8,904 nucleotides of DNA from an uncultured Collinsella sp. (GCA_902490405.1 CABUDS010000053.1:1-8904), one strand, 5' to 3'. Numbered from the stretch's first letter, positions 1 through 6,851 are shown. The notes: generated from the sequence alone by a model not told the origin. Made by a program: numbers and translations.

Positions 1-36
1 CAGGGGAGCGTCGTCACTCGTCTGCATCTGGTCCAT
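1..36 (-). CDS. N-terminus of a divergent gene (partial, product unknown)
   Basis: Only 12 codons are inside the window, reading MDQMQTSDDAPL before the edge. The start is supported by a purine-rich Shine-Dalgarno sequence, GAAGGGGAG on the minus strand (about bases 42-51), roughly six bases before the ATG at 36. A TACAAT sequence on the minus strand (bases 74-79) could be a -10 box, but no convincing -35 accompanies it. The gene is transcribed away from trxB, so the two would share the 118-base intergenic region 37-154. The visible peptide is too short and polar to assign a family, and I do not guess at its function. That a gene starts here rests on the ribosome site and the open frame only. 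Confidence 0.55.
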   Translation of the reverse strand, partial: MDQMQTSDDAPL

Positions 37-154
37 CGATAACTCCCCTTCAGCTTTGTAACACGGATTTATTATTGTAGTGCATGAGTGTCACGTTCAC
101 GTAAATTTGGGTATGAGCGCAAAGAACGTCAATGTTTCGACGAAAGGACGCTTC

Positions 155-1093
155 ATGACTACCGATAAGCCGATCGATGTTGCGATTATCGGTGGCGGCC
201 CCGCGGGCTATGCTGCCGCCATTTATGCTGCGCGTGCCAACCTGACGACGACTGTCCTTGAACAGGGCATGTCGGGAGGGCAAATCGCCACAACCAATGA
301 GGTCGAGAACTATCCGGGCATTCCGTTCTTGAGCGGCGCCGAACTCGGCGAGCGTTTTCAGCAGCATGCAGAGGGCTTGGGAGCACAGGTTACATGGAGC
401 ATGGTTACGGGTATCGATTACGATGCCGATGCAGCGCTGTTTACGGTGCATCACGATATGGGCGACACGACGGCCTCGAGCGTTATCGCTTGCATGGGTG
501 CCATGCCGCGTCCGGCGGGTTTCGCTGGCGAGGAAACGTATCGCGGTCGTGGCGTTTCGTATTGCGCAACATGTGACGGCATGTTCTTCCGTGGCAAACA
601 GGTCTTTGTAATCGGTGGTGGCAATTCGGCATGCGAAGAGGCGCTGTTCCTGTCAGACATTGCCAGCAGTGTGACCATCGTGCTGCGCCGCGACCAGTTC
701 CGTGCGCCCGATGGTGTTGTTCAGAAAGTACTCGCAAAGGACAATATTACAGTTAGGTACCAAACTAGTATTGTGGAGCTATCGGGCGAAGCGATGCCAA
801 CGACGATTACCTTTAAGGACAATGCATCCGGCGAGACTCATACCGAGTCATTTGAGCCCGGCTCGTTTGGCATCTTTGTCTTTACCGGAACGCAGCCCCA
901 TACCGAGCTTGTTGAGCATCTAGTCGATCTGACGCCTGATGGCGGCATTCTGACTGATGAATCCATGGCGACCCGCACGCCAGGTCTATTTGCCGCTGGC
1001 GATATCCGTTCCAAACGTTTACGCCAGGTTGTGACCGCTGTTTCGGACGGAGCCATAGCGGCAACGAGCGCATACGCGTTTCTCCGTGGATAA
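155..1093 (+). CDS. trxB: Thioredoxin reductase (NADPH, FAD-dependent)
   Basis: The 312-residue protein is the usual length for low-molecular-weight thioredoxin reductase, the cytoplasmic flavoenzyme that passes electrons from NADPH through FAD and a disulfide to thioredoxin. Visible hallmarks, in order, are the FAD-binding GGGPAG near residues 13-18, the redox-active CATC at 137-140, the NADPH-binding GGGNSA at 154-159, and the C-terminal FAD motif around AGDIR at 281-285. The NADPH 2'-phosphate motif, usually HRRxxxR, reads LRRDQFR at 177-183, so the leading His is Leu while the arginines are kept. I chose the ATG at 155 because it has AAAGGA just upstream and the FAD fold begins a few residues later; the frame is open back to 80, but those 25 residues look non-coding. 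No thioredoxin gene is adjacent. A hairpin terminator follows, so this is probably a single-gene transcript. Confidence 0.95.
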   Translation: MTTDKPIDVAIIGGGPAGYAAAIYAARANLTTTVLEQGMSGGQIATTNEVENYPGIPFLSGAELGERFQQHAEGLGAQVTWSMVTGIDYDADAALFTVHHDMGDTTASSVIACMGAMPRPAGFAGEETYRGRGVSYCATCDGMFFRGKQVFVIGGGNSACEEALFLSDIASSVTIVLRRDQFRAPDGVVQKVLAKDNITVRYQTSIVELSGEAMPTTITFKDNASGETHTESFEPGSFGIFVFTGTQPHTELVEHLVDLTPDGGILTDESMATRTPGLFAAGDIRSKRLRQVVTAVSDGAIAATSAYAFLRG

Positions 1094-1137
1094 GTACGAT
1101 AATATATCTTATGTAAGGTTGTTATCAATTTATTAAA

Positions 1138-1179
1138 TGGCGGGACGAAGCATCAGTGCACTGTCCCGCCAATTTTCTT
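1138..1179 (+). terminator. Intrinsic terminator after trxB
   Basis: A perfect 9-bp stem (TGGCGGGAC at 1138-1146 with GTCCCGCCA at 1163-1171) encloses a 16-base loop and is followed by ATTTTCTT. It lies 45 bases after the trxB stop. The stem core GGCGGGAC is shared with the terminator at 1871-1920. Confidence 0.85.
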
Positions 1180-1246
1180 GGCGGCTATGTGGTATGCAAA
1201 ACTAGATAACCTAGAATACAATATAGAAAATGAACGGAGGACCTTT

Positions 1247-1858
1247 ATGAACCACGTTAAACACGTTATTCCGATGTCCGATTCGTCGGTCAGTATTAAG
1301 CCTGAGGATATTCAGCCCACTGTGCTGCCCGATGCATTTATTCAGTCCGAAATCGTGCGTAAACTCAATACGTTGAGTCTGCCGCGCTATGACCAGTTGC
1401 CCAATGTGACGCTCTATCGCGACCAGGTTATTGAGTATGTTGCGCTGTGGATGGAGCCGCTGTCCATTTGCGTTGAGCAGCCCGTCATTACGCCATCGAT
1501 GATCAACAACTACGTGAAGGTCGGCCTGGTGCCTGCTCCGGTTAAAAAGCAATATGGCCGCGAGCAGATTGCCCGTCTGATCGCTATCTGCATCTTTAAG
1601 CAGGTGCTACCTATTGCTGCGGTGCAGGCACTCTTTAACATTCAGCGATTGAGCTACGATGCCCCGACGGCCTTCAACTATGTGGTTGATCAGCTCGAGG
1701 CATCGATTCGTTCGGCGTTTTCCGTCGAGCAGACGCCGGTTCCCGATACGGCGCATCAGGTAACGCGTGAGTCGCTGCTTGTGCGCAGCGCGGTTTCATC
1801 CTTTGTTTCGAAGGCTTACTTGATGAGCTATCTCAAGTTCAACGGGTTTAATAGCTAG
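1247..1858 (+). CDS. DUF1836 family protein, probable HTH regulator
   Basis: The 203-residue protein matches what I remember of the DUF1836 family. The recognisable blocks are LPRYDQLPNVTLYRDQV at about 45-61 and ITPSMINNYVKVGLVPAPVKK at about 81-101. The second block resembles the recognition part of a MerR-like winged helix, where a wing (KKQYGREQIARL) follows the helix-turn-helix. Residues 110-135 are hydrophobic helices (LIAICIFKQVLPIAAVQALF). There is no signal peptide or membrane segment, so it should be cytoplasmic. The ATG at 1247 was chosen for its strong GGAGGA five bases upstream; the frame is open back to 1178 but that part overlaps the end of the trxB terminator. The gene stands alone between two terminators. 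A DNA-binding role is inferred from the fold-like motif, and neither target nor ligand can be read from the sequence. Confidence 0.85.
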   Translation: MNHVKHVIPMSDSSVSIKPEDIQPTVLPDAFIQSEIVRKLNTLSLPRYDQLPNVTLYRDQVIEYVALWMEPLSICVEQPVITPSMINNYVKVGLVPAPVKKQYGREQIARLIAICIFKQVLPIAAVQALFNIQRLSYDAPTAFNYVVDQLEASIRSAFSVEQTPVPDTAHQVTRESLLVRSAVSSFVSKAYLMSYLKFNGFNS

Positions 1859-1870
1859 CCGACGTATAAA

Positions 1871-1920
1871 ACGGGCGGGACAAAGAGCCATCTGTCGCTT
1901 TGTCCCGCCCGTATTTTTGC
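1871..1920. terminator. Bidirectional hairpin terminator between convergent genes
   Basis: A perfect 15-bp stem (1871-1885 with 1898-1912) has a 12-base loop. On the plus strand it is followed by ATTTTTGCTT; on the minus strand by TTTATA. It therefore can end both the DUF1836 gene (plus) and the degV-family gene (minus), whose stop codons flank it. The stem contains GGCGGGAC, as in the trxB terminator. Confidence 0.92.
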
Positions 1921-1931
1921 TTGGTTGGACT

Positions 1932-2798
1932 TTATTTGCCCGAAGCTACGCCCATGCCGTAGCCGATGATGAGGCCGTGCATCTCGGCGTAATAGGAATC
2001 CAGGCCGTTGCAGGGCATGATGATGGTCTTGGAGCCGGGCCAGCGCTCCACAATTCGGCTGGCAAGTGCTTGGGCGCCTGCCTCATTCTCGACATGGTCG
2101 ATAACGACCTCGCCGCCCGTAAAACCTTCGGCTTCCATGGTGTCGATGATCTTGTTTAGCATCTTCTTTTCGCCACGCGTGTGCCCGACGAGTTCGATTT
2201 TACCGGCTTCACTCGCCGTGCCCAAAATGCGAATATTGAGCTTGTTGGCAATGACGCCGGCTGCCTTAGGGATACGTCCGGCTTTGGCCAGGTTTTCGTA
2301 ATTGCACAAGCTGAAGAGGATTTTGCTGTTCTGCTCAAGGCTATCGAAGTATGCGCAAGCGTCCTCGAATGAGACATCCGGGTTGCTTGCAAGATAACGA
2401 TCAAACAGCAAGAAGATCAGGTCCATCTTGCCGCCTGCTGCGCGCGAATTGACTAGATGAATCTGCCGGTCGGGCTCCTCGGCAAGAACCATATCGTGAG
2501 CCGTGGCTGCTGCGTTGTAGCTGCCCGACACGCCCTCAGAGATTGGCATGCAGATGGTCTTGTCTGCCAATTTGAAGAGCTCGGCCCACTCCCCTACGCT
2601 GGGACAAGCGCTCGAAGAAGCGTTCGTCTCCGCCTGAACAGCGCAGTTGAGCTCATGTACATCGAGTGAAAGGTCATCGACGAATTCACGCTCCCCCACT
2701 CGAATTTTGAGGGGCGCAAATGCAAAGGCGGTATGGGGCGCGGTCGGTTGCCAATCGCGGAGGTTGCAGCTTGAATCGGAGATAAGTGCCCAGCTCAT
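1932..2798 (-). CDS. DegV family fatty-acid-binding protein
   Basis: This 288-residue protein has the layout of DegV proteins, which bind a single fatty acid; in Firmicutes FakB members present it to the kinase FakA for phospholipid synthesis. Seen here are the N-terminal strand and acidic loop ALISDSSCNL (4-13), a Ser-rich loop SSSACPS (61-67) at the place of the family's TSQPS, ISEGVSGSY (86-94) for the usual SSxLSGTY, and AKAGRIPK (171-178) for the family's AGRI block. The TSQPS-type loop is degenerate, so its ligand or partner may differ from classical FakB. The start at 2798 has AAAGGA upstream on the minus strand. A perfect TATAAT lies about 30 bases before the start. No fakA-like gene is in the window, so use in the Fak pathway is only a possibility. 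It looks monocistronic. Confidence 0.9.
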   Translation of the reverse strand: MSWALISDSSCNLRDWQPTAPHTAFAFAPLKIRVGEREFVDDLSLDVHELNCAVQAETNASSSACPSVGEWAELFKLADKTICMPISEGVSGSYNAAATAHDMVLAEEPDRQIHLVNSRAAGGKMDLIFLLFDRYLASNPDVSFEDACAYFDSLEQNSKILFSLCNYENLAKAGRIPKAAGVIANKLNIRILGTASEAGKIELVGHTRGEKKMLNKIIDTMEAEGFTGGEVVIDHVENEAGAQALASRIVERWPGSKTIIMPCNGLDSYYAEMHGLIIGYGMGVASGK

Positions 2799-2827
2799 AG
2801 AGGGTCCTTTCTATATGCTTCTCAATC

Positions 2828-2833
2828 ATTATA
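2828..2833 (-). promoter_or_regulatory. Candidate -10 box for the DegV gene
   Basis: The minus strand reads TATAAT here, placed so that transcription would begin some 20-25 bases before the DegV start codon. The -35 region is poor (CTTCAT at 16-base spacing is the best I find). An inverted repeat CTAGT/ACTAG with a 7-base gap (2863-2879) lies just upstream and could be an operator or chance. Confidence 0.45.
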
Positions 2834-2905
2834 GCTATATTGCTCACCGATGAAGCGTGCATCTAGTATTGAAAACTAGCACATTAGGATCATGTATGGA
2901 GCACG

Positions 2906-2949
2906 GTCATAAATAAATGAACCTCGCAGCTCAAAGGCCACGAGGTTCA
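2906..2949 (-). terminator. Intrinsic terminator after the NlpC/P60 gene
   Basis: A perfect 9-bp stem (TGAACCTCG at 2918-2926 with CGAGGTTCA at 2941-2949) has a 14-base loop and, reading on the minus strand, is followed by TTTATTTAT. It lies 24 bases after the peptidase stop codon and would end the whole pgsA-to-peptidase transcript. Confidence 0.85.
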
Positions 2950-2973
2950 CCTTCGTTCGCTATACAGAGTGAC

Positions 2974-4095
2974 TTAGTAGCGCACGAAAATGTAGTTGTT
3001 GTTCATACCGGCTGCGACGGAACTGATGATGACGCCCGTTTTGTAGTCGGAAGCATGGATCATCTGACCATTACCGATATAGATGCCGGTATGGTAGGAG
3101 TTAACCACAACATCGCCGGGTTGCGGATCGGACACACGGGTCCAACCCATGAAGTCGACCGTGGTGCCCAGACGGCAGTAGCGTCCCGTGAGGCAATAGC
3201 TTACAAAACCGGAGCAGTCAAAGCTGTTCGGCCCAATGCCACCCCAAGAGTAAGCGTATCCGAGCTTGCTATAGGCACGCGAAACAACGGAACCGCCGTC
3301 AACGGACTGGCTCGGTGCGGAAGGCGTCGGAGCCGGAGCCGGAGCCGGAGCGGGCGTCGGGGGCTGCGGAGTGGGAGCGGGCGCGGGCGTGTTTCCGCCG
3401 CCGTCGTTGGTCGTACCGCCACCCTTGTTGGTGTTCTCGCTCGTACCGGCGGTGTCGTTGCTCACCGTGGCCTTTTCGGCGGTGCTAGCATTTATGCCAG
3501 CCTGCAGCGCGGCGTTGGCCTGGGCCTCAGCAGCAAGCTCGGCCTGCAACTGTGAATCCAGGGAGTTCACGACACTCTGGGCTTCAGCCTGCTGGGCGTT
3601 AAGCTCATCGACCTTCTTTTGCGTGGTGGCGACGTTCTTCTCCTGCTCGGCCTGCTTATCGGTGAGCTGCTGCTTAAGCTCCTTGACCTCTTGAATGGTC
3701 TGAGCTTGCTTATCGGAAACTTTGCCGTAGTAGAACAGACGGTTGAGCATATCGCTCAGATCATCGACACCCGTCAAAACCTGAAGCAGGCTCAGACCGC
3801 CGGTTTTGTACTCGCCGGCGACATAGGTCGAGAGCTTGGCCTGACCGTCAGCGATCTCCTGCTGCTTTTGCGTGATCTCGCCAGCAGTCTGATCGAGCGC
3901 CTGCGTCTGCGTGGCGAGCTCATCGTAAATCTGCTGGGTTTGGGTACCGATCTGCTCGAGCTTCGTTCGAGCAGCGGCAAGGTCGGATGCGGTATCGGCG
4001 TAGGCAGGAGCCGCGAGGCCCAAGCCCAAAACACAAGCGAGGGTTGCCGTAGCAGCGCAGCGTGCCATGTTTTTGTGCGTGTTTGCTGTGCGCAT
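2974..4095 (-). CDS. Secreted NlpC/P60 peptidoglycan endopeptidase with coiled-coil N-terminus
   Basis: The 373-residue precursor begins with a signal peptide (basic N-region, hydrophobic stretch, probable cleavage after AYA at 31-33). Residues about 35-210 are rich in Gln, Glu, Lys and Ala and look like a long coiled coil, as in the regulatory N-termini of RipA- and PcsB-type hydrolases. A low-complexity linker of Gly/Asn/Thr then Pro-Ala repeats (about 217-262) leads to the NlpC/P60 domain (about 265-373). The catalytic Cys is C294 in FDCSGF, the catalytic His is H335 in HTGIYIG, and the third polar residue is probably H347 in MIHAS. Such enzymes cut within the peptide stems of peptidoglycan, often during cell separation. 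The ATG has AAGGAA upstream and starts 32 bases after apt ends, so it is probably co-transcribed. C21 lies inside the hydrophobic core without a proper lipobox, so I do not call a lipoprotein. Confidence 0.92.
   Translation of the reverse strand: MRTANTHKNMARCAATATLACVLGLGLAAPAYADTASDLAAARTKLEQIGTQTQQIYDELATQTQALDQTAGEITQKQQEIADGQAKLSTYVAGEYKTGGLSLLQVLTGVDDLSDMLNRLFYYGKVSDKQAQTIQEVKELKQQLTDKQAEQEKNVATTQKKVDELNAQQAEAQSVVNSLDSQLQAELAAEAQANAALQAGINASTAEKATVSNDTAGTSENTNKGGGTTNDGGGNTPAPAPTPQPPTPAPAPAPAPTPSAPSQSVDGGSVVSRAYSKLGYAYSWGGIGPNSFDCSGFVSYCLTGRYCRLGTTVDFMGWTRVSDPQPGDVVVNSYHTGIYIGNGQMIHASDYKTGVIISSVAAGMNNNYIFVRY
3329..3352. repeat. GGAGCC hexamer tandem repeat in the Pro-Ala linker
   Basis: Three exact GGAGCC units (3329-3346) are followed by a one-base variant GGAGCG. 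On the coding (minus) strand they spell alternating Ala-Pro residues in the linker of the NlpC/P60 protein. Unit size is a multiple of three, so gain or loss of units would keep the frame. Confidence 0.8.
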
Positions 4096-4127
4096 GTAGC
4101 TTCCTTTCCAGTAACTAAGGGTAACGG

Positions 4128-4658
4128 CTAGTCTACCGTCACCAGGCTAAAGAGCTCCACATCGTCATCAGACGGCGTGAGCTTCTCGCGCGGGTTGAGA
4201 AACGCAAGCTCAAGTATACAACCGTAACCGATAAGCTTTGCGCCCATATCTCGCACCAGTTTACCTGTTGCCTCGACGGTTCCGCCCGTCGCGACCAAGT
4301 CGTCCAGAATCAACACGGTATCTTTAGAGCTGATAGCGTCGGCATGGATCTCAATGGAATCCGTTCCGTATTCGAGCTCATAGCTTTGGCTCACGGTCTC
4401 GCGCGGCAGCTTGCCCGGTTTACGTGCGGGAACAAAGCCGGCGCCAAGGGCTACAGCCACCGGTACGCCAACCATAAAGCCTCGAGCCTCTGGGCCCACG
4501 ACCTTGGTGATTCCCATGCCGGCAAAGTGCTCGGCGAGGGCATCGGTCATGGCTTTGAGCGCCTCGGGATTGCCAAAGAGCGGCGTGATGTCTTTAAAGA
4601 TGACTCCGGGCTCGGGATAGTCGGGGATGTCGACGATTTGAGATTCGAAGTCGTACAT
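4128..4658 (-). CDS. apt: Adenine phosphoribosyltransferase
   Basis: The 176-residue protein is the normal length for this cytoplasmic purine salvage enzyme, which makes AMP from adenine and phosphoribosyl pyrophosphate. The PRPP-binding loop is clear at VLILDDLVATGGT (115-127), with the acidic pair D119-D120. Family blocks FKDITPLF (21-28), PEARGF (56-61) and ARKPGKLP (78-85) are also present. I start it at the ATG at 4658, which has GAAAGG at good spacing; a TTG at 4673 in the same frame would add five residues but would itself overlap that ribosome site. It lies 40 bases after the ftsR-like gene and 32 before the peptidase gene, in the same direction, so co-transcription is likely. Its presence in the cluster may be simply economical, as nothing ties adenine salvage to the neighbours mechanistically. 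Confidence 0.95.
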   Translation of the reverse strand: MYDFESQIVDIPDYPEPGVIFKDITPLFGNPEALKAMTDALAEHFAGMGITKVVGPEARGFMVGVPVAVALGAGFVPARKPGKLPRETVSQSYELEYGTDSIEIHADAISSKDTVLILDDLVATGGTVEATGKLVRDMGAKLIGYGCILELAFLNPREKLTPSDDDVELFSLVTVD

Positions 4659-4698
4659 TGCATGACCTTTCAATGGGTTGCCGGATAAGCGGCAGCTG

Positions 4699-5577
4699 TT
4701 ATTTGCCCGCGGTGGCGGTGCCGGTTTGCGAAGGGGCGACGACCTTGAGCGGCTTTACGAGAGAATCCTCGTGCGAAGCCGGCGCGACAGTTTCTTCGTT
4801 TTTTGCTTTGGTGAACTCGGAGCGAGTGATTTCCTCATCGAGTGCATCGATGTCGGCGTCCTCGACCACGGCGTTGAGCGACTCAAAAACGCGGTTCTTG
4901 AGCAGCGCAGTGTGCACACCCTCCGTCAGGTCGTGAAGCTTCTTAAACGCACGCTCGAGCTTGGCGTCGCGCTCGTCATCGGAGGTGTCCATGCCGAGCA
5001 TGCTTACGAGCACTTGCTCAAACATCGAGGATTCGCGGTTGGCGGAAGACACGTACTGACGCAGGTTGCGCGGCTCGATATGGAAGCGTGACAGCTCGGA
5101 GCAGTAGCGGATGATCGGAAAATCGCGACCATCGACGAGCTCACGGTTCTGCGGACTCTTGATGATGCGAATGAGGTCGTTCTCGGCGAGCGAGCGGATA
5201 AACGAGATCTCGACGCCCAGCATATCGGGAATGGTCTCGATGGGATGCAGCTTTTGTTTGGTCTCCTTGGGCTCCGTCTTAAGCGGAACATCGGACAGCA
5301 AGCCCACCTCGTAGGCGAGCGTTGACAGGTCCGTGGCGTTTTCCAAGCGCTGCTTAATCACGTTGAGCGGCATGTAGCGGGTCTTCTGCAAGTGCAGAAT
5401 GACCTCCAGGCGATCAACGTCCTCCTTAGAGTACTGACGGTATCCCTTAGGCGTACGATGAGGGGTAATGAGCCCCTCATCTTCTAGAAATCTAATTTTT
5501 GAGTTCGAAAGATCGGGGTATGCGCCTCGAAGTAGGTTGACGACTTGGCCGATACTCAGATAGTTGCGTTCGGCCAT
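4699..5577 (-). CDS. ftsR: MerR-family transcriptional regulator, FtsR-like
   Basis: The 292-residue protein starts with a MerR-type winged helix-turn-helix (about residues 6-80): LSIGQVVNLL, then SKIRFLEDEGLITPHRTPKGYRQYS, then a helix with RLEVILHLQKTRYMPLNVIKQRL. This block is very close to actinobacterial Rv1828/FtsR. Those proteins bind DNA without a known metal effector, and in Corynebacterium FtsR activates ftsZ. A second, mixed helical region (about 110-175) replaces a short effector domain; the last 50 residues are polar and probably disordered. No cluster of cysteines for metal sensing is visible. The start is three bases after the stop of the FHA gene, so the two are probably translationally coupled. 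The order FHA-then-MerR matches the mycobacterial pair Rv1827-Rv1828. The family assignment is firm; the regulatory target in this organism is inferred. Confidence 0.88.
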   Translation of the reverse strand: MAERNYLSIGQVVNLLRGAYPDLSNSKIRFLEDEGLITPHRTPKGYRQYSKEDVDRLEVILHLQKTRYMPLNVIKQRLENATDLSTLAYEVGLLSDVPLKTEPKETKQKLHPIETIPDMLGVEISFIRSLAENDLIRIIKSPQNRELVDGRDFPIIRYCSELSRFHIEPRNLRQYVSSANRESSMFEQVLVSMLGMDTSDDERDAKLERAFKKLHDLTEGVHTALLKNRVFESLNAVVEDADIDALDEEITRSEFTKAKNEETVAPASHEDSLVKPLKVVAPSQTGTATAGK

Positions 5578-5580
5578 GCC

Positions 5581-6015
5581 CTACTCACCGGTTTCGATGC
5601 GCTCCGGCGTGCTCTCGTGGTAGATGAGCGTAAACGTACCGATCTGGACGGAAGAACCGTCGTGCAGCGGGGCTGCATTGACGATGGCACCGTCGACCCA
5701 GGTGCCATTGAGCGAGCCCAAGTCCTCGATGCGAGCGCCGAGGCCCTCGCGGATAATGCGCGCGTGGCTGCGCGATACGGTCATGTCATTGAGGAAGATG
5801 CCGTTCGCAGGATCGCGGCCGATGGTGGTCACGTCGTCCTCGAGCTCAAAGGCGGCACCAGTCTGCGGACCCTTGACGATGGACAGAACGGGGGCGGTGA
5901 TGCGCACGTTGGCCATGAGGTCGGGAACGGTGACGTCGCTTGAAGGCACGCGGAATACGCAGGTAGCGTCAGCAGTCTTATCATTCTGAGGCATATTGTT
6001 AACCATGTTGTCCAT
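5581..6015 (-). CDS. FHA-domain signalling protein, GarA/OdhI-like
   Basis: The 144-residue protein has a short N-terminal tail and one forkhead-associated domain (about 43-132). The phosphothreonine-binding residues are in place: G66-R67 in TIGRD, S81 and H84 in VSRSHA, and N103 in SLNGTWV. The tail carries DATCVFR (16-22), which lines up with ETTSVFR, the kinase site of mycobacterial GarA. The second Thr (PknB site in GarA) is kept as T18 while the first (PknG site) is Ala. In GarA and OdhI, phosphorylation makes the tail bind its own FHA domain and frees the enzymes they restrain (2-oxoglutarate dehydrogenase, glutamate dehydrogenase). The ATG at 6015 has AGGGG about five bases upstream; a TTG at 6048 would add 11 residues with a poorer site. 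The downstream ftsR-like gene begins three bases after its stop. A role as a kinase-switched metabolic regulator is inferred by homology. Confidence 0.87.
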   Translation of the reverse strand: MDNMVNNMPQNDKTADATCVFRVPSSDVTVPDLMANVRITAPVLSIVKGPQTGAAFELEDDVTTIGRDPANGIFLNDMTVSRSHARIIREGLGARIEDLGSLNGTWVDGAIVNAAPLHDGSSVQIGTFTLIYHESTPERIETGE

Positions 6016-6081
6016 GACAACCCCTAACTTATCGCGGACGAGCCGCAAATAATGAACCGTACGTAATCATACCCCAACGAA

Positions 6082-6786
6082 TCAGTCTTCGATTTCGGGG
6101 TTCAGAAAGTCGATGTCCTCGTCCTCGGGATGCGCGAGAGCCTGTTTAATGGCCGCTCCGCCCTTAATGGAGTAGATGACAGCCGTGAGCATGGAGAAGA
6201 TTACGCCGCCGTACACAAAGAAGATGCCGAGGGGCACCGAGCTTCCGTTGAGGCCCGGGAAGGCCGTAAGGGTTGAAGGTAAAAGTTGCAGGCCGTCAAC
6301 AACGGGGAACCCGAGCAGCATGAGCGAGAATCCGGTCATGAGCAGCGCGGTGGCAATCTTTCCGGGGAAGACGACATCGATGGGGCGACGATGATAATGA
6401 CGCACGATAAGCGTTCCGATGCCCAGATAGATGTCGCGGCCAATAATGAGCACGCAGACCCAGATGGGTAGCTCTCCGCGGACCACCAGTCCCAAGACGC
6501 CGGTGAACAGCAGCGCACGGTCGCAGATGGGATCCATGACCTTGCCGAGCCATGAGACTGTCTTAGTCATGCGGGCGATCTGACCGTCCATCCAGTCGGT
6601 AGAGGCGGCAACGGCGTAGATAACGATGGCGATGACGCGGTTGTTATCCGTCACAAACAGGTAAAGAAATACCAGGGTGAGGATTAGGCGCGTAAAGGTG
6701 ATGAAATTGGAGATCGTAAAGATCTTATTCGACGGGTAATCGGAAGTGCCGATAAGCTCCTTTTTGATCTTCTTTTTGATGCCCAC
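6082..6786 (-). CDS. pgsA: CDP-alcohol phosphatidyltransferase (probable CDP-diacylglycerol-glycerol-3-phosphate phosphatidyltransferase)
   Basis: This membrane enzyme of 234 residues carries the complete CDP-alcohol phosphotransferase signature: D64, D67-G68, A71-R72, G81, D85 and D89 with the exact family spacing. These residues bind the metal ions and CDP-diacylglycerol. About six hydrophobic segments are visible, and both termini are polar (basic N-terminus KKKIKK, acidic C-terminus). The family includes enzymes making phosphatidylglycerophosphate, phosphatidylinositol phosphate and cardiolipin; PgsA is the most likely but the substrate is not certain. I start it at the GTG at 6786 because GGGGGAG lies four bases upstream and residues such as GIKKKIKK then begin the protein. 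The frame is open to 6912, but that extra part contains the candidate promoter and reads unlike the family. It is first in a five-gene minus-strand run; the FHA gene begins 66 bases after its stop. Confidence 0.88.
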   Translation of the reverse strand: MGIKKKIKKELIGTSDYPSNKIFTISNFITFTRLILTLVFLYLFVTDNNRVIAIVIYAVAASTDWMDGQIARMTKTVSWLGKVMDPICDRALLFTGVLGLVVRGELPIWVCVLIIGRDIYLGIGTLIVRHYHRRPIDVVFPGKIATALLMTGFSLMLLGFPVVDGLQLLPSTLTAFPGLNGSSVPLGIFFVYGGVIFSMLTAVIYSIKGGAAIKQALAHPEDEDIDFLNPEIED

Positions 6787-6822
6787 AGGACTCCCCCGCT
6801 GGTTAACGACAAAACTTTCGAT

Positions 6823-6851
6823 ACTATACCCGTTCCGGCGATGTCTATCCA
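6823..6851 (-). promoter_or_regulatory. Candidate promoter of the pgsA-FHA-ftsR-apt-nlpC run
   Basis: On the minus strand TGGATA (6846-6851, four of six -35 consensus bases) is separated by 17 bases from TATAGT (6823-6828, five of six -10 bases). Transcription would begin near 6816, giving a leader of about 30 bases before the GTG start at 6786 with its GGGGGAG. This arrangement is what excludes the longer pgsA frame. Prediction by eye only. Confidence 0.5.

Noticed and set aside
98..107. ACGT-TC-ACGT dyad upstream of trxB as an operator
   Set aside because: The half-sites are only four bases, and without promoter definition the match is not above chance.
80..154. 25-residue N-terminal extension of TrxB
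   Set aside because: It has no ribosome site and no family counterpart; the ATG at 155 has AAAGGA and fits the family length.
3996..4095. Lipoprotein signal on the NlpC/P60 protein (Cys at residue 21)
   Set aside because: The preceding residues TLA do not make a good lipobox and the Cys sits inside the hydrophobic core; a standard AYA cleavage site follows.
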